DNA from: Fagopyrum homotropicum
Lineage: Eukaryota > Streptophyta > Magnoliopsida > Caryophyllales > Polygonaceae
Assembly: GCA_033239125.1 (NCBI GenBank)
Contig: BSWB01000006.1
Location: 117,846,242 to 117,910,241, forward strand
Direction of reading: 5' to 3'
Length of the DNA: 64,000 nucleotides
Part shown: piece after piece, positions 31,913-44,331 of the stretch
Layout of the letters: each line of letters opens with the position of its first letter
How positions within the stretch are numbered: the stretch's first letter is position 1
Made by a program: the position numbers and the translations under genes
Notes under the pieces: generated by a model
What the model saw: the letters and a program-made list of their open reading frames with translations, nothing else
Databases searched by the model: none
Told to the model about the DNA's origin: nothing

Positions 31913-33203
31913 TCACTTGATTTGTCTTTATAACTAACGTGAGATACTTTATACCCATTTTCTTAATAAATATCCTCGCAAGTATAGCTAGAAAAACAAG
32001 CTTATAATCGGATATTGTTTGTATATAAACGCTAGAAGTCCATCACGTAGTATAGTTAATCCTCTAGAGTTCGTTGACAATAGAAATAGCCGTCCAACAA
32101 CCTTATACATCAAACTTGATCAATATAAGATATTTTGTATACTCGTTGATATACCTTGAATGTCACACCTCATAAAGTCAATCGAAGAGTTGGGTGAAAA
32201 ATTTGTCCCCACCGACGCTGACGGTGCGGGATTCGGTAGTTTGGGGTTGAGGAGGACGAATATCCATCACATTCGCTTGGGGTCCAAAAAACAGAGACAC
32301 CCAATACCAAATGAGACACTCCGGTGCCGAAGGTATAGTATTCGGTAGTTTGTCATTTACATTTCTTTATACGTTTACTTAGCTCAATTTTAATTATTGA
32401 GCGTGAAGTATTATCTTTAGTAAGTTCTTACTGTGTATAGCGTATATTATATTATTGTTCTTTTTAAGAATTAGTTTTTTTTTTTATTATTTTGAAACTT
32501 TTCAATGAATTTTATCTAACGACTACCATTATAGATAAAGTAATATAAATTTGTGCATTGTTTTTTTTTATTTCGTAAAAAATCTGTCCTTTTTCATATA
32601 CAGAATTAACCCAATAATAAAAAATTATCAATATAACACTAAATACCTCATATTTTTTAATCATTTGGGAGCGAAATAAACAATTTGAAATATGTCGCAC
32701 TAGATTTCCGATGTGACAGCTAGCAACCAGAATTTAATGTGTCAAAACATGCAATAATTCATATACATATATACTTGTAACTTAAGAAATGCACCTAATC
32801 ATTGTAACGGTTGTGAAAGAGGCTAATTAATATTATTACGATTATAAAATATGATATGCCAATGAAAAATAAATGGTCAATTATTAATAATTTAATCTTG
32901 TTTGTATACTAGCTAGACACATGTCACACCCTACAGTGTCTAAAATGCCCAAAAGGAAAATCTAAACCCTTAATTTAGGATCACGAAAATAATCATATTT
33001 ATTCTTCAACAGCTAATACATTTACACCTTTATAACGCAAAAAAAAATATATGCCGATCTCTGAAAAAAGAATAAATTATAATACGATAATTATTTAAAA
33101 AAATATAATTTAAAATAAATAAAAATCAAAAAATAGAATTTTAAAAGAGCATACATTTTAAACATAAAAATAAATTATAAAATTATTTTAGGCAGTATGC
33201 TAT
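31913..33203. other. Intergenic spacer
   Basis: There is no supported gene. A 62-residue frame near 32160-32348 is unconvincing. TGTCACACCCTACAG at 32930 recalls the start of many plant LTRs, but no partner end was found. Confidence 0.4.
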
Positions 33204-33212
33204 TTCATTCAA

Positions 33213-33907
33213 GGGAAATTCCGGTTGGTACCCCTGTGGTATGGGGTATTCCGGATTTTGCCCATGACTTTTTTCAAGTTCGGTTGGTACCCCTCAGTTT
33301 TTACATAATTCCGGAATTTGCCCAATCGTTAAAAAACTCGTTAATATTAACGTTTTCTATTAATAAAATTAAGGGAAAGGAAATAAAAAATAAATAAAAA
33401 AACATAAGAAAATTGAATAGAAATTTAAAAAAAAATAAAACGTATCAAAATTTTTTTATAATTTTTGTAATTGTAAATTTTTTATACAAAAGTAAAAATA
33501 AATGAATGTTAAAAACTCGTTAACATTAACATTTTTATTAGAAAATAAAGGAAAATAAAATTGAAAAGAAATAAAAACAAAAACAAAATTTAAAATTATA
33601 AGAAATTCTTAAATTGTATAAAAAAGTTACATAAATAAGAAATATATTTAATATGTACATTTTTTTTTATTTCTTTTCAAATTTTTATTGTTTTTTTATT
33701 TCTTTTAAATTTCCCTTTGTTTTTTTTATTTATTTTCAATTTCCTTTCCCTAATTTTTTAATAGAAAACATTAATGTTAACGAGTTTTTTAACGGTTGGG
33801 CAAATTCCGGAATTATGTGAAAACAGAGGGGTACCAACCGAACTTCGAAAAATTTATGGGCATAATCCGGAATACCCTATACCACGGGGTGCCAACCGGA
33901 ATTTCCC
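33213..33907. mobile_element. MULE-like inverted-repeat element, 695 bp, TIR about 155 bp, 9-bp TSD
   Basis: The ends GGGAAATTCCGGTTGGTACC and, on the other strand, GGGAAATTCCGGTTGGCACC start a long terminal inverted repeat that runs through ATAATTCCGGAATTTGCCCA to about 33360 and 33755. The flanks TTCATTCAA (33204-33212) and TTCCTTCAA (33908-33916) form a 9-bp duplication with one mismatch, typical of Mutator-like elements. The interior is AT-rich and non-coding. Confidence 0.75.
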
Positions 33908-33916
33908 TTCCTTCAA

Positions 33917-36900
33917 AAAAACACTCGCAATGTCATTTTTTATACATATTATCATGATAATTTGACCTTGAATGTTTATAACCACATTTAATAAATAGAA
34001 TAATATTAATAATATAAAGTAATTAATTAAACACATAAATCGTAACTTGTAAGATATGATTATATAGACAACTGTCAGTGCGATAAATCAATTATTAGGT
34101 AGCTGGATTTGGGAAAAAAATGTTTGCTTGTTTTGCTAACACACCATCTCCATTTTTAGCTAAATGTTTATTCACGTTTGCATATTATTTGATTTTTGTC
34201 GGATGAAATAAAAATTTAAATTGAAAAATAAATAGATAAAAGCTAATAAAAACATTGAAAATTTATTTTGAATTTTGTTGGAAAAATTAGAAAAGTAGAA
34301 ACGCAACCAAACAATTTATCTTCTAATAGAACTTAATTTAAAAAATATGATATATTATGTTTAATGATAGTTATTTTGAAGAGAGACATATTAATTGATT
34401 TAATTAATGATTTTTATATAGAAAATAAGTTGAAAAATAAATGAATTAAGAAAGCGATGCAAGCTTGCAACTTCCTTTAAAAAGGTTTGAACCTGATTGT
34501 GTTGATTTGCGTTAATCATGGGTCCATCCCACGTATTTTTGTCCCCACAAAACATATGCAATTTACGAAACTACCCTTTCTCGTATATGTTACACAATTG
34601 ACTTTAAAAGTTAAAATATATTATGATGATTTATGGCATGATAACGAAACGAATCCGACACGGTACATTTAGGGTGCGTTCGGCGTGCACAAAAAATGGG
34701 GTTATTTGGTAGATTACTGTGCCTAGATTATTTTGATCCAAAAAAGTAACCAAGTACAAAGAGATTATTAGCATTATTGGTAGATTATTGAAAATTTTCA
34801 TCCCTCACAATAATCTCATTGTTCCACCAAAACGACTCTTATTAGTCTTATTTAGTTGGTTGGGAAAAAATAACAATCTTCCCTAAAAAGAGGTACACAT
34901 TTTTTTTTATAAAAAGTTTGTTTTACTTTTTATAAATTGATGTACTTTGCCGAATGATTTTTTTTTCGGGTTTATAAACTAAGTGAGTGTATGTGGATTT
35001 ATAGTTTATTTTAGATTTATTTCTCAACGGATTTATATGAATAAATTACGTAAGATCATTTACTTGAAGTTTATTTTTAGTTATTTACTTCAAAAGACAC
35101 TCGTACCCTTAAAAGAATAGAAGATTAACGTTGAATATTCAAGATGAACAAAGAATATTAGTATGACCAAAATCGGATTTTAAACAAAAATTAATTCATA
35201 CAAACAAAAATAATTTTGGTCTGAAAAATTTATTTTCTAGCGGTTTATAAACCCAGATAAATTCGTATAGAAAATAAAAAAATTTCCAAGCAACCACCTA
35301 TAAAAATTAAACTCCAAATTTATAAACTGAGTAGACAAGCAATAAATATATATATATATATATATATAATTTTATTTCGGGCCCTTCTTGGTTCAAATTT
35401 CATAAAAATTTCGGTTCGGATCGGATGCACAACCTTACCCTCTTTACCAACCGAACTAATCTGTAAGCATCACCGTTCCTACACTCCCTCGTATCCGTGA
35501 CTACATAATGTCATTTGAATGTATGATTATGTATTGGATTCGAACATATCGCACGTATTGACTATATAAATGCACTACAGTTTTACAGTTATGGACATAA
35601 ACGTAAGTTAATTTATTTTTTATTTAATTATTGAATCATTGTTTTTGCGTTCACATGAGGCTATTTTAGTTGGTGTAAAGTGTTCACACGATTAACATAT
35701 ATGATCATTAGGATGAACGGATTTTCTTTCTATATTGTACAATTTTGAATAACATAAAATAGAAACAATATACTCTATAACATTAGATTTTGTGTGCCAA
35801 ATTAATACTGAAAACTGCTCAATGTCTCTCAAATTTTGCAGATGACGGCCACGTATTGAAGTTGAAAGACTAAAAAAAGATAAATTAAAAATATACATTT
35901 TCTGTATGTTTGTTACAAAAATTACATTAAACACCCATATTTTGCTTTTATTTTAAAGAATATACCATAATTGTATACTATAAATTTGTCACACGAGTTC
36001 AATTGAATTTCGAAGTTGTTTCTTCGTCCATATTAAGAATAAATTGTTCAAAGATTTTTCTAACGACTAAGTAATACTAGTAACTAATTTACAATGAAAA
36101 AAATCCGTATTAGCAAGTTTTAGACTAGTCTAAAGATTTCAATAAGAGCTTAATTGATGTAGGTGCGAATGAGGATCGAAATGTTGTACACTTGTACGAA
36201 CAAGCGATTTGAGATTCATTAGCAAGTTTGTTTTTGTATAACGAAAGACATTGAATAACTCAAAACATACCAAACGAGTCTTAAATCATATGACTTATAT
36301 GACAAACAATAGCTTCTGTAAATTTCCGACAGGTCGAAGATCACATGAGGTTTCTACATATGTTCGAACGTACATAGCGTTAGGTCCGAACTCAATTAAA
36401 GGAAAATTTACCGCCCTTATGTAGAGGGATACGTGAATGAATAATTTTATTGAGGAAACAAGTTGGAGTTTCACACAACAATTAGAGAAGATATGATATA
36501 AAACAAATCTACTTCCTATAATCACTCAATATTATAACCAATAGATTAACTAATATAATTAATTGTAATTATTAACTCCTTATATACATGTCTATTATCC
36601 CTTTATAATCGATGTGAAATAATCTTGTATTTACCCACCTCTTCAAGTACAAACCGCCTAGTTTGATTGACACTTGATGACATGTCTTAAAACCGACTAA
36701 TTTAATCGGACATGACAATCATATTACAAGGTCCGCCATCAAATGTCTTAAGACAAACAAACCTAAAAATTCAATAACTGAAATCAAACTACTTTATACC
36801 TTATGAAATTTCGACGGATCAAATATCACATAAATATTTTGAGGTTCGTGAACACACGTGAGTCCAGCCAAACACATTGCCCACCAAACCTTAAGTATGT

Positions 36901-36940
36901 TGTAGAAAGAAGAAAAAACAAAACCTTAACCATAAATATT
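33917..36940. other. Intergenic spacer between the MULE-like element and the second DUF761 gene
   Basis: AT-rich, no supported gene. GGGTGCGTTCGGCGTGCAC at about 34673 looks like one end of an unrecognised MITE. A TA microsatellite lies at 35348-35368. Confidence 0.45.
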
Positions 36941-37154
36941 GGTCAAAGTGTAATAAAGTTCCGAAGCAAGGGCAAAAATGGAAACAGGAGCCTGATGATA
37001 AACTAAAGTCCCGCGTAGCAGATGGGACCTACACACCTAAACTTTAGTTTAACGTTTAACCCTTACATTAAACGCAGACACCGCGTAACGCCTAATAAAA
37101 ATTACAAAACATTCCCTCTTTTATTAATAAATTAAAATTAAGTGACATATATAA
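36941..37154 (+). promoter_or_regulatory. Promoter block of the second DUF761 gene; TATA box 37148-37154
   Basis: The block reads GGTCAAAGTGTAA, GGCAAAAATGGAAA, CCGCGTAGCAG, AGTTTAACGTTTA and CCGCGTAACGC, followed by TATATAA 46 bp before the ATG. Order and spacing parallel 29904-30100 in the paralogue, while the sequence between the words has drifted. Confidence 0.6.
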
Positions 37155-37199
37155 ATCACACAGATCTCTCTGCCAAAGAAACCACAAAGTCGATCAAAA

Positions 37200-37637
37200 A
37201 TGATTCAAAAGAGAAGCAGAGCATGGAATCTCCTTCGTCTAGCTTTGTTGTGGGCCCGGAAAGGCGGAATCCTAAAATGCCGTTTAATGTCGGAGCTCCG
37301 GCACGTCAACAAACATCTGACAAAAGCGATCAACCGTCACTCCTCCGTCACTCGCCGGAGACTTGATGCCGGTGCAATCTACGGAGAGCGACAGCTTTCG
37401 TTCGATGATACCCCTATTCTCCGGCTTCGTATATCCAGACCCGGTTCACTCCGGTTCAAGCTCCCGTGTATCAAACCGGCTGTCGTTGACTTTGACTATG
37501 ATTTTGACGATGAAGATGAAAACTTTGAGTACGAGGAAGAAGATGAGGGGATTGATCAGAAGGCTGATGAGTTTATTGAGAGGTTTTATCGGCAAATGAA
37601 GATGCAACAACAAGTTTCTTACATTGAATATAATTAG
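37200..37637 (+). CDS. DUF761 domain protein (cotton-fibre-expressed-protein-like), copy 2
   Basis: This is an intact single-exon gene of 145 residues, 22 shorter than copy 1. It shares SRAWNLLRLALLWARKGGIL, a basic middle with RRRLDAGAIYGERQLSFD, an acidic tract (DDEDENFEYEEEDE) and the DUF761 tail KADEFIERFYRQMKMQQQVS. The C-terminus ends at YIEYN, where copy 1 continues for nine more residues. Same strand, similar leader and the conserved promoter block show a tandem duplication later separated by transposon insertions. Molecular function of the family is unknown. The frame is clean and is probably expressed. Confidence 0.85.
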   Translation: MIQKRSRAWNLLRLALLWARKGGILKCRLMSELRHVNKHLTKAINRHSSVTRRRLDAGAIYGERQLSFDDTPILRLRISRPGSLRFKLPCIKPAVVDFDYDFDDEDENFEYEEEDEGIDQKADEFIERFYRQMKMQQQVSYIEYN

Positions 37638-38050
37638 ATCTATTTCGTCTATTATCGGAATCTTGAAGAACAAAAGAAATTATACATTATCGCACAAGTT
37701 AAAATGTTTTTTGTTTTTTTTTCGTTTTTTTTGGCTTGTGTTTTTGGTTTCGATGTATATTCATTCTTTTACTACAATATTACTGATAGTATATACTTAT
37801 AATGATATATGTGCATTAATGATGTTTTGGTGTATTATATTTGAATTGATTGATGGGTTGATTATATGAATTTGGATTTTTTATCCCCTTTGTCTAGGTT
37901 TTGTAAAAATATATCTTGGGTTAAGTAGAATCTTATTATGTTGTATGCTTTAAAAAACATTAAAGCAAGACTTGTTTATGCAGTTGAGGTGTAGAACCTC
38001 AAGAGGGAAGATACGGTCCCATATTTTATCAAGCATAGGATGATGCGGGG
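37638..38050. other. 3' flank of the second DUF761 gene
   Basis: AT-rich downstream region. No feature beyond a probable 3' untranslated part. Confidence 0.4.
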
Positions 38051-39300
38051 TTAATGTCACAGTTTTTTATTTAAATTGAAAGTCCTCGACATAAGAAAAT
38101 AATCGGATGGATAATGGAAATCTCGTGCGAGATTTCAACAAGAACATACCGAGATTTTTGGAAACTCAAATTGCGGAATGATGAATAATATGAAAAGATA
38201 AGAAGATGAATAATGAAACGAAATATGATAAGTATAAGAAGATATGAACCAATATATTCCGCAAAGAACCTTGACCAATGATGTGTCAAAATTCCTTAAC
38301 GAAGAGCCTGCCTTAACCCTTCCTTCTTTAACCTCACACAAACCTTCTAAGTAAGGCAAACATAAGGAGAGACTATTATTGACCAACAACACCAACCTTC
38401 AAAAAGATTAACACAAAAGCACAATCTAACAAAGACTTCACAATGATTTATTCAAGGTTTTCTCTTTGATTGAATATGAATGAATTAAACACAAATGTAA
38501 ACTAAGAAGGATATCTTTTAAACGATAATCTAGGAACGATATCTTTTAAAGATATAAAAATAATAATATCAAAGATATGATCAAAATTAACAACTACCTT
38601 AAGAATGTTTGAGAGTTTTAAGGTAAGAAATATAAAATATAGTTGCCAAATTTAAAAGATCTTGAACGGATCTTCAAACGCGCATTAGAGAGTAAATTTC
38701 GCATGGAATTTCGGCCAAGATTTCAGTATAATGGCCAAGATTTCTTCTTTGAGACTTTTTTTTTCGTCTTAGCCAATTTCTATGATTGTTGGCTCTTCTT
38801 GGTCATGCATTGACTCTTCTATCATAATCAAAAATGTCACTAAAGGATTCCTAAGAGTGAGTAGAGTCTCTTTGAGTATACATGTTGTGAGTATGCTTAT
38901 AACTTCATCTTGAATAGCATTTTCTCTTGACATTGTGATTGCTCCTTCCATGATATAATCCGAAGAAGATGTAGTTGAACTGCCCCTCAATACTTTAGCC
39001 CTTAATTTAGTGATTGGTCCTTGAGGTAGTGTTGGAGATGGTCCCTCATTATAGAAGAACTTAAAATAAGAGTGCAAGCAGATTAAGATTGATATAGAAA
39101 TAGCCCTTGTATGGCTAAACATAGTTTCAATCAAAGCTTTGTTATCTTCGTAGTGAAGACTCTCGTCGGAGAAGCTGGATCCAAGGACGAACGTCTTGGA
39201 ACCTTCACAACCACCTCTGTTTCTTCTTCTCTCTCCCTCCCTCTCTCCCTCTTGAAACCCTAACGATTGGATGATGAACTTCTCGTTTTCCTTAGGGTTT
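38051..39300 (-). pseudogene. Degraded LTR-retrotransposon-like fragment
   Basis: A minus-strand frame (38769-39134, 121 codons) contains GPSPTLPQGPITKLRAKVLR. This resembles the GPxTRxRAK motif near the C-terminus of chromovirus polyproteins and is also seen in the 3' LTR of the 11-18 kb element. Upstream on the same strand lies a purine-rich leader-like segment (39190-39290, GGGAGAGAGGGAGG). No LTR pair, RT or integrase is present. I read it as a remnant or a non-autonomous derivative. A small unrelated gene cannot be excluded. Confidence 0.35.
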
Positions 39301-40790
39301 TAGGTTGCCTCTTTCATGTTTGAATATATACCTCAGATGATTTACTTAAGCTTGTCGTTTCACTTAATATAGCGATTGACTTAAGTGTAATATTATAACC
39401 GAATAAATTGAACTCAGTTCACCTAAAAGTGGATCAACTTGCAACAAATCACATGCCCAACGAAAATAGCCTACTCTCCAACTATACTTACGACCCACAT
39501 GAAAAAACTATAACAACTATTTAATAATTATGTTAGACAATCTACCTCTAAAGATACATTACATAATCTCTTATATATTTTCTACCTAAACTAGATATGT
39601 ATTCATCTAGTTAGTAACATATGATATAAAAGTCACCTATAAGGGCATGATTAACGGGTGTCCAGGGAGTGAGTCTTGTAATTTATGAAAAATATGGATA
39701 AAAGAACCCAAATAAAGACCTTGTTCCATGGGTCAGAGGGGGACACGTGTCACCCCCTCATTGGCCGCTTCAAGCGGCCCATTTTATTAAAAAAAAAACT
39801 GCAGTGCTACGCGTCGTGCTCTGATTTGCGCTCTGCCTGCAGCGACATGTGGCAACATTTAATTGGATTGTGGGAGTTGATTTTTTATTAATTAAAAAAC
39901 CCATTTTTCTGCTTAAATATTTAAAAAAAATAAAAAAATTATACCATAATTCATAAAATTTTTTTTATATATCTATAGACACCCATTTTGAATATATTTG
40001 AATTAATTTAAAAAAAAAACTTTGTATATGGTAAAGTTATAGGTCTAAAAATATCAAAATACATTAAAAAAAATTAATAAATTTCGTTTTAAGGTATAAA
40101 AATTCTAAATAGTGAAAAATTATTCCTTATTTTTGCATATATGTATTGAGTTATTTTTAATTGCATTTTTTTTATCTCTTCGTTGCTTATTGTATATTTC
40201 ATAGAGATAAATAATAAAATTAACCTAAATTTCATTTTAATTGAATATTTTAAGTTAACGAAAAATAATTAAATGATTATTTATTATTATGATAATGAAA
40301 AGTTTGGTTTAAGATATAGTTAAAATAATTGTAATATTAAAAAGTTAGTGGGGATATACTTGTAAAATGGTATGAGGAAATAAATGAGTGGGTGAGAAAA
40401 CGAGGTAAGACCCATTGTTGAAGACTCAATGATAAGCCGAAAAAAATAAGTTATAAGATTTTATTGAAAAAGATCGTAAAAGTGGTCCAAAATCCTGCAT
40501 TGAAGATCCATCGATAAAGATGACCTAACATATCTTAATCACATTATCTAATTTCCGAGACGTAGATCTATTATATATAAGTGATGCATGCTTTTACAAA
40601 ACTATAATTTATTACAATGAGAACATGAAGTACATCAATAATACTTATTTATAAGAAATTATAGGTGACACCAAATTGTCGATTAAGAAATAAGATTTGA
40701 TTTTCATTGGTTACAAGTACATACATAATATTTCACATAGTATTTTCATAATTATGCAATATGTATGTGTTGAAGACATCAATAATACAT
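39301..40790. other. Intergenic spacer
   Basis: AT-rich, with a GC-richer island at 39730-39850 (GGGGGACACGTGTCACCCCC, a palindrome around CACGTG). This island probably belongs to an unrecognised MITE. No gene is supported. Confidence 0.4.
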
Positions 40791-40819
40791 TTCCTCCATT
40801 TTTGTTCACAGTCAGGGAA

Positions 40820-41353
40820 ACGGAAATCGGCTTGTTAGGGTTTAGGGCCCACAGTGTCCAATCGGATTCCAACCTCGCCGGCGCCGGCCCCTCGCCACCC
40901 TTCTCAGGCGAGTCTTCCATCTGCATAGCAGGTTACCGTCTCTAGCTTCCCTCTACACTTCTAAATAAGTATGAGTCAGAAACTAATATCGTTAATCAAT
41001 TGGAAAGAAGGTTTGGGATATGGCTGATTATGCAACTTTTGTTCTAAAGTTTTTGGGTCCTGATGCATTTGAATCAATGAGTTAGCAATCAATAAAGAAA
41101 CTGAGCATGTTAATCAATTTAAGCGAATAGAGATTTGGAGGAAAGGTTTATGCTGCAAATTCCTACAGCTTTGGTGCTATATCTGTCAATGTTATCTTCT
41201 TGTAGGTTAAATGTCAGATTTCTCATTATAAGTTGTTTCAGTGCAATTAAGTATCATAAATGATCGTAAGCATAATTTTGCAGTGTTATAGGTTTACTCG
41301 CAACTGAGATCATCTAGGAGCCTTATACGTTCTAAACCACTACTTCTTGGAGA
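40820..41353 (+). promoter_or_regulatory. Probable 5' leader of the PPR gene, with a likely leader intron
   Basis: A GC-richer block at 40830-40930 ends at GCAG|GTTACC, a possible donor. A pyrimidine/TTTTGCAG acceptor ends at about 41282, 70 bp before the PPR start. The interval looks like a non-coding exon plus an intron. This is inferred from composition and splice signals only. Confidence 0.35.
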
Positions 41354-43459
41354 ATGTCTTATAGAGCTAATATAAGAAATCTCTCTTCGGTTATTTCATG
41401 TGATGGAAGGAGTGGATTTGACAAATTCCTCCATGAATGTAAGTCGGGCAAAGTTGACATTAGAGAGGCCCGTAATTTTTTTGATGAGATGCTTTGCACA
41501 AGACCTTCACCTCCACTTTCATGTTTCAGTACACTGTTGGGGGCTCTAGTTAAATGTAAGCATTTCTCTCTCGCTATATCTTTCTACAAGACGTTGAATA
41601 TGTCTGATGTTCTTGGGCTGAGATCAGATTTCATCATTTTGAATATTTTGATGAACTGCTATTCTAGAATGAAACTAGGGAATGATGCGTTTTCTGCTTT
41701 TGGCCTAATTTTGAAGAATGGATATCACCCGAATATCTTTACCTTTAGTTCATTGCTCAAAGGATTGTGTTTGGAGGAGAAAGTGGTTGAAGCTCTTGGT
41801 TTGTTTTCAAAGATGAGTCAGTTGGGGTTTCATCCTGATGTTGTTACTTACAACACAATAATTGATGGTTTGTGTAAGACTGGGAATGCCGCCATAGCAC
41901 TTCAGCTACACAGACAAATGATGCATGGTAAGGTGGATACCGCCAAAGAGAGTTCTAAGCCAGACATGTTATCGCATGCTGTGGTTGATGGTCGCTATAT
42001 AGAGTGGCCAATATATAATATGAAAGAAAATGATGTGAGAATTTCTCCTAATGTTGTTTCATACAGTTGTTTGATTGATGGCTTGTGTCGTTTAGGGATG
42101 GAAGAAGATGCTAAGTCTCTTCTTGTTGAAATGATAAGTCGTGATATTCATCCCAATGTGGTGACATTTAGCATTCTCATAAATTCACTCTGCAAGAAAG
42201 GCAAAGTGGAACGAGCAATGGAGGTTTTAGAAATGATGATATCAAGAGGTATGTTCCCTAACACTGTAACATACAGCACAATAGTAGATGGTTACTGCAG
42301 AATTGGTAGAATAGAAGAAGCTGTTTGTTTGTACGAAGAAATGAATCGTAGGGGGCTTTTGACAAATAATGTGACTTCAAATTCCTTGTTGAAAGGTCTT
42401 TTTCATGTGAAGAAAGTTGATGATGCTATAAGTTTATTCATAAACATGAAAGAGATGGATGTAAATGGTGCCTGTGGACCAAATCAATTTACTTATGCCA
42501 CTATGATTGATGGTTTATGTAAAGAAGGATATATAGATTTGGCCAAAGAACTTTTCATGGAAATGCAGGGCATCCGTTTGTCTCAAGATGTCGTTATTTA
42601 TGGGGCTATGATTGACGGGTTATGTAAACAGGGGAATATAGGCGAGGCTAAAAAGCTCTTCTTCGAAATGCAAGTTCGTGGTGTTTTTCCGAATGTTGTT
42701 GTTTATATTTCTTTGATTGATGGATTATGTAAGAAAGGGCAGATGAATAAGGCTAAAGAGTTGTTCTGGGAAATGCGGCGAAGTGGAATTTCCCCAAATG
42801 TTGAGGTCTATAGTTCTTTGATTGATGGATTTTATAGTTCTGGAAATGACAAGGAGGCAAAAACATTCTTGGAGAACATGATTGGAGATGGGATTTGTCC
42901 GAATACGGTTACCTTTAATATTGTAATCAAGCATCTTTGCAAGAAAGGAAGTATACAGCAAGCAGTAAAGATGTTAGAGTTGATGACCCAAAGGGGTGAA
43001 CTTCCTAGTCTAACTACTTATAACTCTTTGATTCAAGGATTGTGTTTACAAGGCAGGATGGGTGATGCACAGGAAGTGTTTTCGTTGATGGAAAGTTGTG
43101 GTTGCGAGTGTAATGTTGTAACATATACCACATTAATAAATGGGTATTGCAAAGCAGGGAGGCTAAAGGATGCAGACAAATTGTTTCTTGAAATGGAAGT
43201 CAAGGGTTGCTGCCCTGATATCGTTACTTTTAATACATTGATCAATGGCTTTGCTCGTCAGCAAGAAAGCGCAAGAGTTAAAGAGCTTCTTTGGAAAATG
43301 CATGGCTTACAGATTTCGCCCGACATAAACACAGAGTGCATTGTACTAGAATGCATCAACATGGTTGGAGATTGCGAAAGCTGGATAAATTCCCTCCCTG
43401 ATTTCTCTTCAAGTGGAAACCCTGTAAATGGTGAAAACTTGAATCTTTGTGTGAGTTAA
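41354..43459 (+). CDS. P-class pentatricopeptide repeat protein, restorer-of-fertility-like
   Basis: This is an intact intronless frame of 701 residues. After a basic N-terminus (MSYRANIRNLSSVIS), which could be an organelle transit peptide, about 16 PPR motifs of mostly 35 residues run from about residue 52 to 650. A typical motif is VVTYTTLINGYCKAGRLKDA followed by DKLFLEMEVKGCCPD. There are no L/S motifs and no E or DYW domain, so it is P-class, expected to bind organellar RNA. The IDGLCK/ISPN motif style and the N-terminal layout resemble the RFL (fertility-restorer-like) group, which acts on mitochondrial transcripts. Motif 4 is abnormal: after RQMMHGKVDTA it carries a non-canonical stretch of about 40 residues (SKPDMLSHAVVDGRYIEWPI) before motif 5. 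Family is certain. The RFL assignment and mitochondrial site are inferred. Confidence 0.9.
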   Translation: MSYRANIRNLSSVISCDGRSGFDKFLHECKSGKVDIREARNFFDEMLCTRPSPPLSCFSTLLGALVKCKHFSLAISFYKTLNMSDVLGLRSDFIILNILMNCYSRMKLGNDAFSAFGLILKNGYHPNIFTFSSLLKGLCLEEKVVEALGLFSKMSQLGFHPDVVTYNTIIDGLCKTGNAAIALQLHRQMMHGKVDTAKESSKPDMLSHAVVDGRYIEWPIYNMKENDVRISPNVVSYSCLIDGLCRLGMEEDAKSLLVEMISRDIHPNVVTFSILINSLCKKGKVERAMEVLEMMISRGMFPNTVTYSTIVDGYCRIGRIEEAVCLYEEMNRRGLLTNNVTSNSLLKGLFHVKKVDDAISLFINMKEMDVNGACGPNQFTYATMIDGLCKEGYIDLAKELFMEMQGIRLSQDVVIYGAMIDGLCKQGNIGEAKKLFFEMQVRGVFPNVVVYISLIDGLCKKGQMNKAKELFWEMRRSGISPNVEVYSSLIDGFYSSGNDKEAKTFLENMIGDGICPNTVTFNIVIKHLCKKGSIQQAVKMLELMTQRGELPSLTTYNSLIQGLCLQGRMGDAQEVFSLMESCGCECNVVTYTTLINGYCKAGRLKDADKLFLEMEVKGCCPDIVTFNTLINGFARQQESARVKELLWKMHGLQISPDINTECIVLECINMVGDCESWINSLPDFSSSGNPVNGENLNLCVS

Positions 43460-44331
43460 TTTGCTATTTGATCTCAATCTTGAACGACAGTCGATGGGTT
43501 ACTAGTATTCATCTGTTTTCAGGTTACAAAACCGAATGAAGAGAGCTAGATGTACCAACAGTATTGCAAATTTATTACCAGGAGGAATTATTTTGCTTCT
43601 GAAGATGAAGAGGTAACTGTTTTCCTCTACTCTGGTGTTTTTTAGGTTTGATTTTGGTACATAAAGAAAAGGTAGCATTTGATATACATGCTATAATGGC
43701 TTAATTTATGTTAGTAATCACTAATCAGTCTTAAGAGAACAATTACTTTGAACCCTAAAGTCTAACTCACATCAACTGAACTGGCTTGATATATTGACCA
43801 GCTTTTGCAGAGTGTTACTTCCATTTATGGTCCACTGTAAACTAGCTATTGAAACCAAATTCAATCCCCTAAAAACAAAGGGTTAGTACTTGATCAGATG
43901 AGAAAGATAAGACACAAGTAGCTGCATAGTATGTATTTACGGAGTTGAAGTTAGGGTGTGTTTGGATGTGATGCTTTATAATTGTGCAATGTCGGGTTTT
44001 AAAATTAAATTATGTAGTATTTGAGTGTGTGTCTATATCTATGCTTCATTGTTTCTTTTCCGTAATTTTTCTGACTGTTTGATTGTTGTTTTACTTGTGT
44101 ATATGTTCTTCCTTATGTGTTGTTGCTTTTATCATGCAAGTAGTTAAGGTTTAGGGCTATTTGTCTAGATGAACAAATCGAACTTTTGACATGCTCACGT
44201 TCGACTCGTTTGAAAATGTGTCCATACTTGGCTTGTTTAATAAATGAACAAGCTCGAAACGAGTTCTTTTCTCGAGCCGAACCTGTACCGAACTTGAGTA
44301 GAGGCGAATGTAGGTTCATGTTCAACTCGTT
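43460..44331. other. 3' region of the PPR gene and spacer
   Basis: A possible 3' untranslated intron (TGTTTTCAG|GTTACAAAACC near 43522) follows the stop. From about 44145, words such as AACAAGCTCGAAACGAG resemble an old hAT-like repeat that continues at 47574, split by the retroposon. Confidence 0.4.

Noticed and set aside
32160..32348. 62-residue frame as a small gene
   Set aside because: No recognisable domain, poor context and no paralogue. Kept as spacer.
32930..33010. LTR start (TGTCACACCCTACAG)
   Set aside because: Only a short word similarity. No CA end, TSD or partner LTR found.
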